DNA from: Parcubacteria bacterium C7867-006
Lineage (GTDB): Bacteria > Patescibacteriota > Minisyncoccia > Phycocordibacterales > DATDWN01
Assembly (NCBI GenBank): GCA_001189155.1
Contig: LFCP01000001.1
Location: 87,160-147,778, forward strand
Reading direction: 5' to 3'
DNA: 60,619 nucleotides
Positions within the stretch are counted from its first letter, which is position 1. Each line of letters opens with the position of its first letter. The translations under genes and the position numbers were made by a program. Below, in pieces: positions 51,786 through 60,134 of the stretch. Under the pieces are notes generated by a model that had not been told where the DNA came from, made no database searches, and was given only the letters and a program-made list of their open reading frames with translations.

Positions 51786-53339
51786 TTATTCAACTTTAAA
51801 GCTAAACATCATTCCACTTTCAAGGTGTTCAGCAATATGACAGTGAGCCATCCAAGTACCAAGATTTTCCATGTTTACTATAATTTCAACAGTGTCACCC
51901 TTTTGAATCAGAGTTGTGTCTTTCCAAACCATATTTGTGTTTTTTACTCCATTAGTTGAAAGAATTAGAAATTTTTGCCCATGAATGTGGAAAGGGTGTT
52001 GCATAGGATGCATAGATTTTGGATCATTGAATATTTTTATTTTTACCTTATCACCGACTTTAAACTTCCAATCTATTTTTTCATTTTCTTTCTTTGTATC
52101 TTGATCAATAATTTTCCACTTTACAGTATTGGCATAGGACATACTGTTCATCATTGTCATATTATCTTCCCACTCTATTTTTTCGCTATCATTTCCACCC
52201 ATCATCATTCCACTGTTACTCATTGTGGTACCGTCTGGCATCATATGTGAACCTCCGCCCATACCTCCCATATCAATAGTGAAAGCAAGACTTTTATCAG
52301 CTTTCTTGTCAAAATACTGACGAAGTGGATCTATTGAACTTATAGTATCTTCGTTTGTACGAGCAACAAGGAAATAAGAAGTAGTAACAGGGCTAGAGAC
52401 AACTTTTATGTTACCCATGGTGTAGGTTTTGTTCGGAGTAGTGTGAAGTATCGGATAATTTCCATCTTTATCAAACCAAATCTCAACAACCGCTCTCTCT
52501 GAAGGTGCCAATAAAACACTGTCCACCCATTCTTCTCTCTCATACTTTCCATTATCACCACCTACTAGTTTCATACGAGTGTTTGGAATAGAAAAATTGA
52601 ATACGCGTGTATTAGCAGAATTTGTAACATAGAACCTGACTCGTTCTCCTTGTTTTATATTTAAGTTATATTTATCTGTTCCATTTACAAGCATTACATT
52701 TCCAAACCGTCCCATAAGCACATGGTCGGCAACTGAAGAGAAAGTGGCAACCTTTCCATTTTCAATTAAAATATCATCAAGAAAAAGTGTTTCCTCACGT
52801 TCTACTTCTGACCAATAGAATGGTTCAGGTGATGTAACTATGTAGTTACCATATAGACCAAGTTCTTGGGCATAATCTTCACGAACATGTGGGTGATACC
52901 AGTAAATACCCTCATCAGGGAATTTTATTTTGTAAGTAAAAGATTCTCCCACCCCCACTTCTTTCTGTGTCACATCTGGCACACCATCAAATTTATTATC
53001 TAGTCTTATTCCGTGTGAGTGAACTGTAGTTGGAACATCTGTATTGTTTGTGAAATTTATTGTAATTTCAGCACCTTTTTTGACTTTAATAATGGGGCCA
53101 GGAATAGTACCGTTGTATGCCAGCATTTTTACTTCACTTCCTGCAATTATTTTTTTGACAATACTAGCAGTCAGATCAAAAGTTTCACCATTTTTAAGTT
53201 CAACAATTTGGGATTCCGTTGCTTCTTGCACAGTGGAAATATTATTTGAAAATTGACCATTTGATTTTGTACTGAAATACCAAATACTCCCCAATGAAAC
53301 GGCTGAGATTATTATAATTGTGTATATTTTTTTATTCAT
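51786..53339 (-). CDS. Multicopper oxidase
   Basis: An exported copper enzyme, probably a cuprous or metal oxidase for copper tolerance. The 517-residue product has an N-terminal membrane anchor (about 5-22) and the four copper motifs: HSHG (107-110), YHPHVRED (149-), then HPFHIHG and HCHIAEHLESGMM near the C-terminus. A Met-rich insertion (MGGMGGGSHMMPDG, MSNSGMMMGG) before the last domain recalls the Met-rich region of CueO, which binds Cu(I). It overlaps the next gene upstream by eight bases. It is the last gene of the copper operon started by csoR. Confidence 0.93.
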   Translation of the reverse strand: MNKKIYTIIIISAVSLGSIWYFSTKSNGQFSNNISTVQEATESQIVELKNGETFDLTASIVKKIIAGSEVKMLAYNGTIPGPIIKVKKGAEITINFTNNTDVPTTVHSHGIRLDNKFDGVPDVTQKEVGVGESFTYKIKFPDEGIYWYHPHVREDYAQELGLYGNYIVTSPEPFYWSEVEREETLFLDDILIENGKVATFSSVADHVLMGRFGNVMLVNGTDKYNLNIKQGERVRFYVTNSANTRVFNFSIPNTRMKLVGGDNGKYEREEWVDSVLLAPSERAVVEIWFDKDGNYPILHTTPNKTYTMGNIKVVSSPVTTSYFLVARTNEDTISSIDPLRQYFDKKADKSLAFTIDMGGMGGGSHMMPDGTTMSNSGMMMGGNDSEKIEWEDNMTMMNSMSYANTVKWKIIDQDTKKENEKIDWKFKVGDKVKIKIFNDPKSMHPMQHPFHIHGQKFLILSTNGVKNTNMVWKDTTLIQKGDTVEIIVNMENLGTWMAHCHIAEHLESGMMFSFKVE

Positions 53340-53808
53340 ATCTTAATTCAATTTTATCTTTATCCTGCATAATATAATTTTCGTACTCTGTATTCTCTAT
53401 GCCATTTACAATCATTTTCATATTTGTTCCGAAAGATTTAATGTCTTTACCCCAAATATCAAAAAATTGTCCTAGGGTAAGATCTTCCTTTCGTACAATC
53501 CCACCAAACTCAAAATGAATAATGCCCATTTCATCATGAGTATGTACACCAGCCATTGCCATGTTCATATCATAACCAGGGAAACCTGCATATTTAGTAC
53601 CAATACCAATATTTGTAGGAATTTCTTGTTTTACACCTTTAACGTAAATAGAAAGCTCTGGATGCCAGTGCATTCCATTCCTAGAGATAATATCTGGATC
53701 ATTTTTTTGTAGACTATTTGACCACCACACTCCCAGAAGAAGTAAACCGACTACTACTATGATAATGATGTATATTTTTCTTGCACTGAATAAATTTGAA
53801 GTGTTCAT
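53332..53808 (-). CDS. His-rich membrane-anchored protein of the copper operon
   Basis: A 158-residue protein with one N-terminal helix (about 12-30) and an outer domain with clustered His: NGMHWHPELSIYVKG, GVHTHDEMGIIHFEF. HWH and HTH pairs followed by acidic residues look like metal ligands. I do not recognise a named family. Its place between the P1B ATPase and the multicopper oxidase, overlapping the latter by eight bases, suggests an extracytoplasmic copper-binding or delivery protein. Confidence 0.7.
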   Translation of the reverse strand: MNTSNLFSARKIYIIIIVVVGLLLLGVWWSNSLQKNDPDIISRNGMHWHPELSIYVKGVKQEIPTNIGIGTKYAGFPGYDMNMAMAGVHTHDEMGIIHFEFGGIVRKEDLTLGQFFDIWGKDIKSFGTNMKMIVNGIENTEYENYIMQDKDKIELRYE

Positions 53809-53812
53809 ATGT

Positions 53813-56044
53813 TTAAATTTTTATTAAATCTTTCTCAACTTGCTTTAATAGTACTGCATTTGTTGCAACTATAATTGAAGAAATGCTCATGAGTAGTGCC
53901 GCAAATTCTGGACGTAGCATAATACCAAAACTTGGATACAAAATTCCTCCAGCAATTGGTATGGCAAGAACATTGTATATTGACGCCCAAAAAAGATTCT
54001 GTTTCATTTTACGCACTGTTGCTTTACTCAATGTAATTGCTCGAAGTATGTCTAGAGGATCAGATTTCATAAGAACAACTTTTGCGGTTTCGATAGCCAC
54101 ATCTGTGCCTGCACCAATCGCGATACCCACATCAGCCTGAGCAAGAGCTGGGGCGTCGTTAACACCATCTCCTACCATTGCCGTAAATTTTCCTTCTTGT
54201 TGTAGTTTTTTCACATAACTCGCTTTATCTGCAGGCATTACTTCAGAGAACACTCTACCTATGCCAATTTGAGTTGCTACTTTTTCAGCTGTTGTTTTGT
54301 TGTCACCTGTAATCATTACAATTTCAATTCCTAAATCTTTCAAATTTTTAACAGCTTTTATCGAATTAGGTTTTATAGGATCCTGTGCTCCAATCACTGC
54401 CTTAACAGAACCATCAACAGCAAGAACCATAATAGTTTCTCCTCGTTCCAGAAACTCATTTATCTTTTTCTCTAAATCACCCAAAACAATATTACTCTCT
54501 TTCATTAACTTTATCGTGCCGATAAGCACATTTTTTCCTTCAACAACCGCTTTCACTCCGAGACCTGAAATATTTTCAAATTTCTCAACCGACTCTGGTA
54601 ATGTAAGACCTCGTTTTTTCATCTCATTGAGGACCGCCTCTGCCAACGGATGTGATGATTTTACTTCTACGGCACCGATTAACCTAAGGGCTTCATTTTC
54701 ATCATATCCATTTATCGTAGCTATGTCGGTCACTTTTGGTTTTCCTATAGTCAAAGTTCCTGTTTTATCTAAAACAATTGCTTGAATTTTTGAAACTTGT
54801 TCGAGAGTGGGGGCATCTTTTATTAAAATGTTGTGTTTTGCGCCCAAACCAGTGCCCACGGCCACTGCAGTCGGTGTAGCTAGTCCAAGCGCGTCAGGAC
54901 AAGCAATAACAATAGTAGCGATAGCAAAAGAAAGGGCTAATATAAGTGATGAACCGACTATAAAATACCAGATACCGAACACTAAAAGACCTGACCCTAC
55001 AGCAACAATAACCAAATATTTAGCAAACTTATCAGCAATTCTTTGTCCCGGTGCTTTTGAATTTTGCGCTTCTTCAACCATACGGACAATTCGAGCAAGA
55101 GCAGTATCCTTGCCGATTTTTGTTGCCTTGAATTTAACCGATCCAGTAGTGTTGATTGACCCACCGATTACCTGATCTCCGGTATTCTTAGTAGTAGGGA
55201 TTGACTCTCCGGTAACTAAGGATTCATCGATAGCAGTTTCTCCCTCAATGATCTCACCATCGACAGGAACCTTGTCTCCTGGCTTAAGAATGATAATGTC
55301 ACCCAGTTGTATATCAGAAGTTGAAACCATTATTTCCTTGCCGTCTTTAAAGATTCTGGCCTGAGGCGGTACGAGATTAAAAAGTGCCTGAAGGGCGTCC
55401 GTTGTGCCACGTCGAGACTTCATCTCCATCCAGTGGCCAAAAAGGACAAAAGTGATAAGCATGGCGGCCGCTTCATAGTATGAATCCGCGCTCCCGATCA
55501 AAGTAAGCAAAACGCTGAAACCATAGGCCGCCGTAATACCGACGGCGATGAGCACCGCCATATTCAGCATTTTATTTTTCAACGCAAAGTATGTTGAATA
55601 GAGGAAAATCCATCCGGAATATAAAAATACCGGTGTCGTTAGAATAAAAAGAAGCCACGGCAAAGGAATCGGGGATGGTAGATTAAGCTTCAAAAACTCG
55701 GTGCCTAGGGGTGAATACAAAATAATAGGGATCGTCAGTATCAAAGAGAAAAAGAACTTGTTTCTGATGTCTATCTCCATGAGGCGAGCCATCTCCCGTC
55801 CAGCCAACCCGGTATGATCCATACCCATAGTCATTGACATACTCATCTTAAATTTCTCCCAAAATCCCATTTTGGATGGATCACCCATTGTATGTCCAGT
55901 ATGAACACTGTGGTCTGTTTTTGCTTCAGTCTTAACAAGTCTCATGCCACACTTGGGGCATAAGCCGGGCACGTCTTGTTGCACCCCTGGATGCATAGGG
56001 CAAGTGTATATTTCTTGGTTGTGTTGATGATTATGTTCGTCCAT
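53813..56044 (-). CDS. P1B-type heavy-metal ATPase (copper exporter)
   Basis: A membrane pump for export of a heavy metal, probably copper. The 743-residue product has a His-rich N-terminus and a metal-binding YTCPMHP...CPKCGM segment (13-34) in place of a CxxC HMA domain. Eight helices, the actuator loop TGES (near 280), the phosphorylation site DKTGT (Asp426) and GDGVND follow. The intramembrane metal motif reads C-P-D (382-384) instead of CPC or CPH. Position between csoR and a multicopper oxidase supports copper. GC is higher in the 5' half (55.3-55.9 kb), hinting at transfer. Confidence 0.92.
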   Translation of the reverse strand: MDEHNHQHNQEIYTCPMHPGVQQDVPGLCPKCGMRLVKTEAKTDHSVHTGHTMGDPSKMGFWEKFKMSMSMTMGMDHTGLAGREMARLMEIDIRNKFFFSLILTIPIILYSPLGTEFLKLNLPSPIPLPWLLFILTTPVFLYSGWIFLYSTYFALKNKMLNMAVLIAVGITAAYGFSVLLTLIGSADSYYEAAAMLITFVLFGHWMEMKSRRGTTDALQALFNLVPPQARIFKDGKEIMVSTSDIQLGDIIILKPGDKVPVDGEIIEGETAIDESLVTGESIPTTKNTGDQVIGGSINTTGSVKFKATKIGKDTALARIVRMVEEAQNSKAPGQRIADKFAKYLVIVAVGSGLLVFGIWYFIVGSSLILALSFAIATIVIACPDALGLATPTAVAVGTGLGAKHNILIKDAPTLEQVSKIQAIVLDKTGTLTIGKPKVTDIATINGYDENEALRLIGAVEVKSSHPLAEAVLNEMKKRGLTLPESVEKFENISGLGVKAVVEGKNVLIGTIKLMKESNIVLGDLEKKINEFLERGETIMVLAVDGSVKAVIGAQDPIKPNSIKAVKNLKDLGIEIVMITGDNKTTAEKVATQIGIGRVFSEVMPADKASYVKKLQQEGKFTAMVGDGVNDAPALAQADVGIAIGAGTDVAIETAKVVLMKSDPLDILRAITLSKATVRKMKQNLFWASIYNVLAIPIAGGILYPSFGIMLRPEFAALLMSISSIIVATNAVLLKQVEKDLIKI

Positions 56045-56050
56045 ATTTTT

Positions 56051-56398
56051 TTAGAAAAGAAAGTAGACCGCCAAAGCAATACACCCAAATAACAGTCCTA
56101 TATCCCGATAAACTTCGTGAAATTCATCCTTACCAGAAACTATCAATACTCCTGCTAGATGTAGAGCCGCTAATGAAGCGACGATACCTGTAAAGTAACC
56201 GCTGAGAAGCCATGCACCGAGAATAAGATCACCGATTGCCGTAACAACCATAAAAGACTCCGCAGACGGCAAATGTTTGGAAAGCCAGCCCGGCAACATA
56301 TGAGTCCATTTGTCCTCGTCTTTTAGAATTAAAACCCCCGCCATAACAAAGGTTATTCCAAGACCGATTCTTAAAATGAGTATTGAAAGTTGTGCCAT
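56051..56398 (-). CDS. DoxX-like membrane protein
   Basis: A 115-residue protein with four hydrophobic segments (about 3-22, 42-65, 70-88 and 95-113). The opening LSILILRIGLGITFVMAGVLIL and the LILGAWLLSGYFTGIVASLAALHL block match the DoxX/DoxD-like group. These are membrane proteins of poorly known role, often near redox or metal genes. It lies one base after csoR and six bases before the ATPase gene, so it is part of the copper operon. Confidence 0.78.
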   Translation of the reverse strand: MAQLSILILRIGLGITFVMAGVLILKDEDKWTHMLPGWLSKHLPSAESFMVVTAIGDLILGAWLLSGYFTGIVASLAALHLAGVLIVSGKDEFHEVYRDIGLLFGCIALAVYFLF

Positions 56399-56399
56399 A

Positions 56400-56672
56400 T
56401 TATTTTTTTCTTTGGGCTAATGTATATACCTTCAGAATTTCCTCAATAGCTTTTTTCTCTTTGCCACCTTTAATCTGTTCAATGACATGAGTCGCCAAAT
56501 GATTCTGAAGTATCAAATTCTCAACGCCAGTAATGGCCTCCTTAATTGCACTCGATTGGGTGATTATATCGACACAATATTCCTCCTTATCAATCATTGA
56601 TTGAAGACCTCGGACTTGCCCCTCAACAATTTTGAGCCTCCGGATCGTTTTTGACTTAATATCTTTTCGCAT
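56400..56672 (-). CDS. csoR: CsoR-family metal-sensing repressor
   Basis: A DUF156-fold repressor that releases DNA when it binds metal. The 90-residue product has SKTIRRLKIVEGQVRGLQSMI, C33 in EEYCVDI and H58 and H62 in NHLATH. Copper CsoR usually has Cys-His-Cys; the third ligand here is His, so metal choice could differ. It is the first gene of the leftward copper operon, and its binding site lies in its own promoter, indicating autoregulation of csoR, the DoxX-like gene, the ATPase, the His-rich gene and the oxidase. Confidence 0.92.
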   Translation of the reverse strand: MRKDIKSKTIRRLKIVEGQVRGLQSMIDKEEYCVDIITQSSAIKEAITGVENLILQNHLATHVIEQIKGGKEKKAIEEILKVYTLAQRKK

Positions 56673-56680
56673 ATAAAAGC

Positions 56681-56709
56681 ATAATACCCCCTAGGGGTAT
56701 TAAAGTCAA
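56681..56709 (-). promoter_or_regulatory. CsoR operator inside the copper operon promoter
   Basis: On the minus strand TTGACT (56709-56704) and TATTAT (56686-56681) are 17 bases apart, and the spacer holds ATACCCCCTAGGGGTAT, a G-tract palindrome typical for CsoR/RcnR-type repressors. Repressor and polymerase cannot both bind. The start codon is nine bases from the -10 box, so the mRNA is nearly leaderless. Confidence 0.85.
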
Positions 56710-56728
56710 CCTCATAATGGAATTTAAA

Positions 56729-57262
56729 CTACACGATTTTCTTTCTTCGCAGAAACAAATACACAATGATGATGGCTGAATAGTTAAGTATCAAAAACCA
56801 TGGCGTTCCCCAAGAGAAGCCGTCAAATTTCCAACCGGAGAGTGGCCAAAGAAATGGCGTTGGATAAAATTGGTATGAATGTGTTGGAATATCTAAAAGG
56901 ATATGAATGAACCATCCGCCAAGCTCCCAGATCGGGCGACGAAATATAAGAAAAGTTATTCCAAAAACAATGAGAAAAATAATTGCGCTATGGCTAAAAC
57001 TATAAAGCATTGAGGCAAGATTGAAAATCGGCAAGGCATTCTGTGGCATCGGTTCAACTGCATCGGGTCTGGGAATGTCGGCTAAACTCATCCCGCCGAA
57101 AAGTAAATTTCCAAAGAGCCAAATAAAGGGGATGGTAAATGCAAACAAATCAGGGAAGACACCCCAAAATGCCGCCTGCCACAATTTAAGCGGTTTCTCT
57201 CGTTTCTTATTTGCTCCTTTATATGCGGCCCCTGCCCAGAGGCCATGCGCGAAAATATCCAT
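56729..57262 (-). CDS. Membrane-bound metal-dependent hydrolase-like protein
   Basis: A 177-residue membrane protein with about four helices. MDIFAHGLWAGAAYKG, VFPDLFAF and the late GWFIHILLDIPTHSYQFYPTP give the H...D...HxxxDxxTH pattern of YdjM/DUF457-type inner-membrane proteins. These have hydrolase-like metal residues but unproven activity. It is the last gene of a group with 57271 and 58238 (gaps of 8 and 10 bases). It may belong to a metal-stress membrane module, which is inferred from position only. Confidence 0.7.
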   Translation of the reverse strand: MDIFAHGLWAGAAYKGANKKREKPLKLWQAAFWGVFPDLFAFTIPFIWLFGNLLFGGMSLADIPRPDAVEPMPQNALPIFNLASMLYSFSHSAIIFLIVFGITFLIFRRPIWELGGWFIHILLDIPTHSYQFYPTPFLWPLSGWKFDGFSWGTPWFLILNYSAIIIVYLFLRRKKIV

Positions 57263-57270
57263 AAAATTAA

Positions 57271-58227
57271 TTAAGTTTTCTTTGTTTGCAAAAGCCCGCC
57301 TAGTGCTCCGCCCAATCCACCAAACAATACTCCTGTAGTAGCCGATAGTGCGCTGTAGTGGAAAGTTGGATCGATAAACTGGAGAGAAGCTACATAAATA
57401 ATCAGTCCTGATATAATACCACCAATGAACCCCTTAGCCGTATCGTTTTTTATAAATCTAGAATCAATCACAATGGCCAATGCTATTTCAGACAGAATCA
57501 ACACCCAGCTTGGAAAATAAGGGAAACTACCTGTCGCTCTACTTCCAAATACTACCCCGGCATCAGCGATGGTGCTTTGCAAAATGATAGAAAAAACAGC
57601 TACTAAAAAAGCGGGCGCCACGTGCGGTAACAATCGCTGGGAGTAGAAAAATACCCATGAAGTAATAAAAGCTGTCACCGCCGCTCCATAGAAACCGATA
57701 ACTGCAAACGGGCTAAAGGGGAAAAGCGGAGCTGTAATGATAAAAGTTAAATTGAGAAGTGACGCAAGTAGTATTGCTCCAAATATCTCCTTGGCCACCA
57801 TGTTTTCCCTCCTGTGCAACATGCGACTAATCAAAAATAGTGCGGTAATTGCAGAGAAAAAAAGCATAGCGTGAGGAGGACTCCAGACGATAAGAATGGA
57901 ATCAACAGATTCCTTACCTCGGAAGTAATGCCATATTTCGTCGAATGGTAGAGTGAGAGGGATTAACAAAAGTACAAAAAATATTTTCTTCCACACCACG
58001 TGTCTCTGCCTTTTCCACATCCAAAAACTTGAAACGATCATGAGTAGAACACCCCCGTGAATAAAAAGATGAGGTAAAACAAAAAAGCTGTCTCTACCAA
58101 TGGATACATGCCACCAAGCATCAAAACTGGCTCCAAAAGAAGTGAGTAACGCTCCGATTATTGCTATATGCAAAAAATCTATATGTTTATTTACTTTCGC
58201 TGTCAGGTGTTTGAGCACTGAATCCAT
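57271..58227 (-). CDS. Multi-helix membrane protein, unknown
   Basis: A 318-residue protein with about eight to nine hydrophobic segments and conserved-looking polar residues inside them (ASFDAWWHVSIGRDSF, FDEIWHYFRG, WSPPHAMLFF). His, Asp and Trp in membrane segments suggest metal or quinone contact. I do not recognise the family. It is flanked in one operon by a DUF457-type protein and the CNIG-motif protein. Its higher GC compared with the core suggests acquisition. Confidence 0.65.
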   Translation of the reverse strand: MDSVLKHLTAKVNKHIDFLHIAIIGALLTSFGASFDAWWHVSIGRDSFFVLPHLFIHGGVLLMIVSSFWMWKRQRHVVWKKIFFVLLLIPLTLPFDEIWHYFRGKESVDSILIVWSPPHAMLFFSAITALFLISRMLHRRENMVAKEIFGAILLASLLNLTFIITAPLFPFSPFAVIGFYGAAVTAFITSWVFFYSQRLLPHVAPAFLVAVFSIILQSTIADAGVVFGSRATGSFPYFPSWVLILSEIALAIVIDSRFIKNDTAKGFIGGIISGLIIYVASLQFIDPTFHYSALSATTGVLFGGLGGALGGLLQTKKT

Positions 58228-58237
58228 GGCGATTACA

Positions 58238-58621
58238 TTATATTACATAAGCAAGCAGTGATGCTACCAAACCAATCAGAATGGAATAGATGACAATTTG
58301 CCACGCTCTCCTGCGATCCTGCACTCTGAACTCCGCCTGCTGGACAGAGTCCGTTTTCCCGACATTTCCAAAATTAAAGAGCGATGCGAAACCAAAGTAT
58401 GCGCAGAAATGCATGTACGCTTGCAAAAAACCAGTTGCCGACATCATGGCGGGGAGGAAAAGCGCGAGCCGCCAGATAGACGGAATATCAAACCAAATAA
58501 ATAACGCCCAAAGCACAGCGGTCGCAATAAGTCCTATCCAGCCCGCTCGTTTTCTCATTTTGATTTCCTCGTCGCCTATATTGCAGACACCAGGGATATA
58601 TTGATTTTGTGTTTTTTCCAT
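58238..58621 (-). CDS. Small membrane protein with CNIG motif, unknown
   Basis: A 127-residue protein with three hydrophobic segments (about 27-45, 50-70 and 107-126). It has a conserved-looking VCNIGDEEIKMRKRAGWIG start and the motif FLQAYMHFCAYFGFASLFNFG in the second helix. I recall similar CNIG...HFCxxFG proteins from other phyla without known function. The Cys and His in both motifs could bind a metal. It heads the three-gene membrane group. Confidence 0.65.
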   Translation of the reverse strand: MEKTQNQYIPGVCNIGDEEIKMRKRAGWIGLIATAVLWALFIWFDIPSIWRLALFLPAMMSATGFLQAYMHFCAYFGFASLFNFGNVGKTDSVQQAEFRVQDRRRAWQIVIYSILIGLVASLLAYVI

Positions 58622-58636
58622 AGTGATTTTAGATTG

Positions 58637-59080
58637 TTAGTTTCTTAAATGAAGGGGTTTTGTTTTTGACATAATTGCTTGAGGATTCTTTTTCCACTCA
58701 TCACCCATGTCGGCATACAGTTCAAGCTCATTTCCATCCGGGTCAAGAATATAAATACTGTGTGTGATAGTGTGGTCACCCGTGCCAACGATTGTAACTT
58801 CTTTTTCCCTAAGTTCTTTCCAGACCTCTTCTATAGCCTCATGGCCGTCACCCATCTTAAAACCTATATGATAGAGTCCCGGTCCAATTACTTTTTCTGA
58901 CTTGATTTCACCGCCAACCTCTATAAGCAAAAGCTCATGATGTGTTCGCCCCGAGGAGAATGCGGCGGCAGGCCCTTCTCTAAATAATTCTTTAAACCCC
59001 AGTACGTCACGATAAAAATCAGCCGACCGTTTAAGGCTTCTTACATATAGAACGACATGTCCAAGTTCTTTAATTTGCAT
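58637..59080 (-). CDS. VOC-family (glyoxalase/dioxygenase fold) protein
   Basis: A 147-residue single-domain protein of the vicinal oxygen chelate superfamily. ELGHVVLYVRSLKRSADFYRDVLGF supplies the first metal His, HHELLLIEVGG and LYHIGFKM the central strands, and LDPDGNELELYAD the final Glu. Such proteins act as glyoxalases, extradiol dioxygenases or resistance proteins; the substrate is not predictable. It is in the same direction as the FMN reductase and ArsR genes and may be part of a detoxification set. Confidence 0.85.
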   Translation of the reverse strand: MQIKELGHVVLYVRSLKRSADFYRDVLGFKELFREGPAAAFSSGRTHHELLLIEVGGEIKSEKVIGPGLYHIGFKMGDGHEAIEEVWKELREKEVTIVGTGDHTITHSIYILDPDGNELELYADMGDEWKKNPQAIMSKTKPLHLRN

Positions 59081-59125
59081 TTGTTTTATTACTTATGAAC
59101 ATAGTGAGATGTAATTCATAAATTA

Positions 59126-59737
59126 TTATATACCTTGTGCTCGCGCCACCTTGAGCGCTCTTGCCCACCAGAGAAGGTCGTCAAAGAATATTTGCACGCG
59201 ATCTCCCATCATACCCTCATGGAGTGGCTTGAACATTTCGGGGCCTGTCGGTCCCTTGCCCATCATGGCCGCAAAGAATATATCGACAGGGATATGAATA
59301 GCGTTCCTGATAGGCGCCATTTGCAGTTCAACGGCTACTTGGCGAAGCTGTTCTACCGCACGCGCACCGAGGGCACTGCCATAGCTTACAAAGCCGACTG
59401 GCTTTCTATTCCATTCTGGATATAAAACATCCAAAGCATTTTTGAGAACCGCCGAATAGCCGTGATTATATTCGGGCGTTACGATAATAAACGCGTCTCC
59501 GTCGTTTATTATAGCCGCCCACTTTTTGACGACTTCGTTTGAATATTGGCCTTTGGCCATTGACGGCGACATCGAGTCGTCAAAAAACGGCATAGGGTAA
59601 TCGCGCAAATCCAGAAGCTCGACATCAACGCCCTCCAATTTTTTTGCTTCTTCAAAAATCCACTGCGCGGGCTTTTCGCTGAAACGACTTTGCCTTGTGC
59701 TACCAAGAATGATTTTAATTTTGATTGGTGTATTCAT
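59126..59737 (-). CDS. NADPH-dependent FMN reductase
   Basis: A 203-residue flavodoxin-like reductase. The FMN phosphate loop is IILGSTRQSRFSEKPAQW, followed by LLDLRDYPMPFFDD, the motif TPEYNHGYSAVLKNALD and GFVSYGSALGARAVEQLR. It may reduce quinones, azo compounds or metal ions; ArsH-like roles occur next to ArsR regulators but the sequence is not clearly ArsH. It is the gene after arsR on the minus strand. Confidence 0.9.
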   Translation of the reverse strand: MNTPIKIKIILGSTRQSRFSEKPAQWIFEEAKKLEGVDVELLDLRDYPMPFFDDSMSPSMAKGQYSNEVVKKWAAIINDGDAFIIVTPEYNHGYSAVLKNALDVLYPEWNRKPVGFVSYGSALGARAVEQLRQVAVELQMAPIRNAIHIPVDIFFAAMMGKGPTGPEMFKPLHEGMMGDRVQIFFDDLLWWARALKVARAQGI

Positions 59738-59777
59738 AGTATTTTTTGATTAATATTTTTAATAATTGATAATTAAT

Positions 59778-60071
59778 TTATGTATATTTTCTTCCCTTTT
59801 TTACCTGATCCGATAAATTTTTCAGAAGACCGACTAGATATTCTGTGTTAACCGAATAAAATACTTCTTGGCCATGTCGTTCATCAACAACAAATCCACT
59901 ACCTTTCAGAGTTTTTAAATGTTGCGAAATAGCAGGTTGAGAGAGTTTCACTATTTTTACCAACTCACCAACCGTCTTTCTGTCCTTAAGAAGGGCTTCG
60001 ATGATTTTGTAACGGTTTTTGTTTCCGATACCTTTTCCGAACTCATTAATTTGTTTACACAGATCTGTCAT
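59778..60071 (-). CDS. ArsR-family transcriptional regulator
   Basis: A 97-residue winged-helix repressor. GKGIGNKNRYKIIEALLKDRKTVGELVKIVKLSQPAISQHLKTLKGSGFVVDERHGQEVFYSV is the full ArsR DNA-binding fold, with helix-turn-helix at about 45-65. The usual ELCVCD metal motif in the recognition region is absent (VKIVKLS), so it may sense something other than arsenite or use other residues. It likely represses its own gene and the FMN reductase gene downstream through the palindrome at 60087-60096. Confidence 0.9.
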   Translation of the reverse strand: MTDLCKQINEFGKGIGNKNRYKIIEALLKDRKTVGELVKIVKLSQPAISQHLKTLKGSGFVVDERHGQEVFYSVNTEYLVGLLKNLSDQVKKGRKYT

Positions 60072-60078
60072 AGATATA

Positions 60079-60101
60079 AGTATATTAGCATATGCTTATT
60101 A
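60079..60101 (-). promoter_or_regulatory. Probable ArsR operator
   Basis: The palindrome AGCATATGCT (60087-60096) lies in AT-rich, partly symmetric sequence 16 bases upstream of the ArsR start and overlaps likely -10 sequence. This is the usual place for an autoregulatory ArsR site. Confidence 0.55.
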
Positions 60102-60134
60102 TAAAGTATACAAGGATATATATGAAGTTCTTAT

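Noticed and set aside
54297-55175. Two frames opposite the heavy-metal ATPase
   Set aside because: Antisense shadows of a conserved gene; composition and lack of start sites argue against coding.
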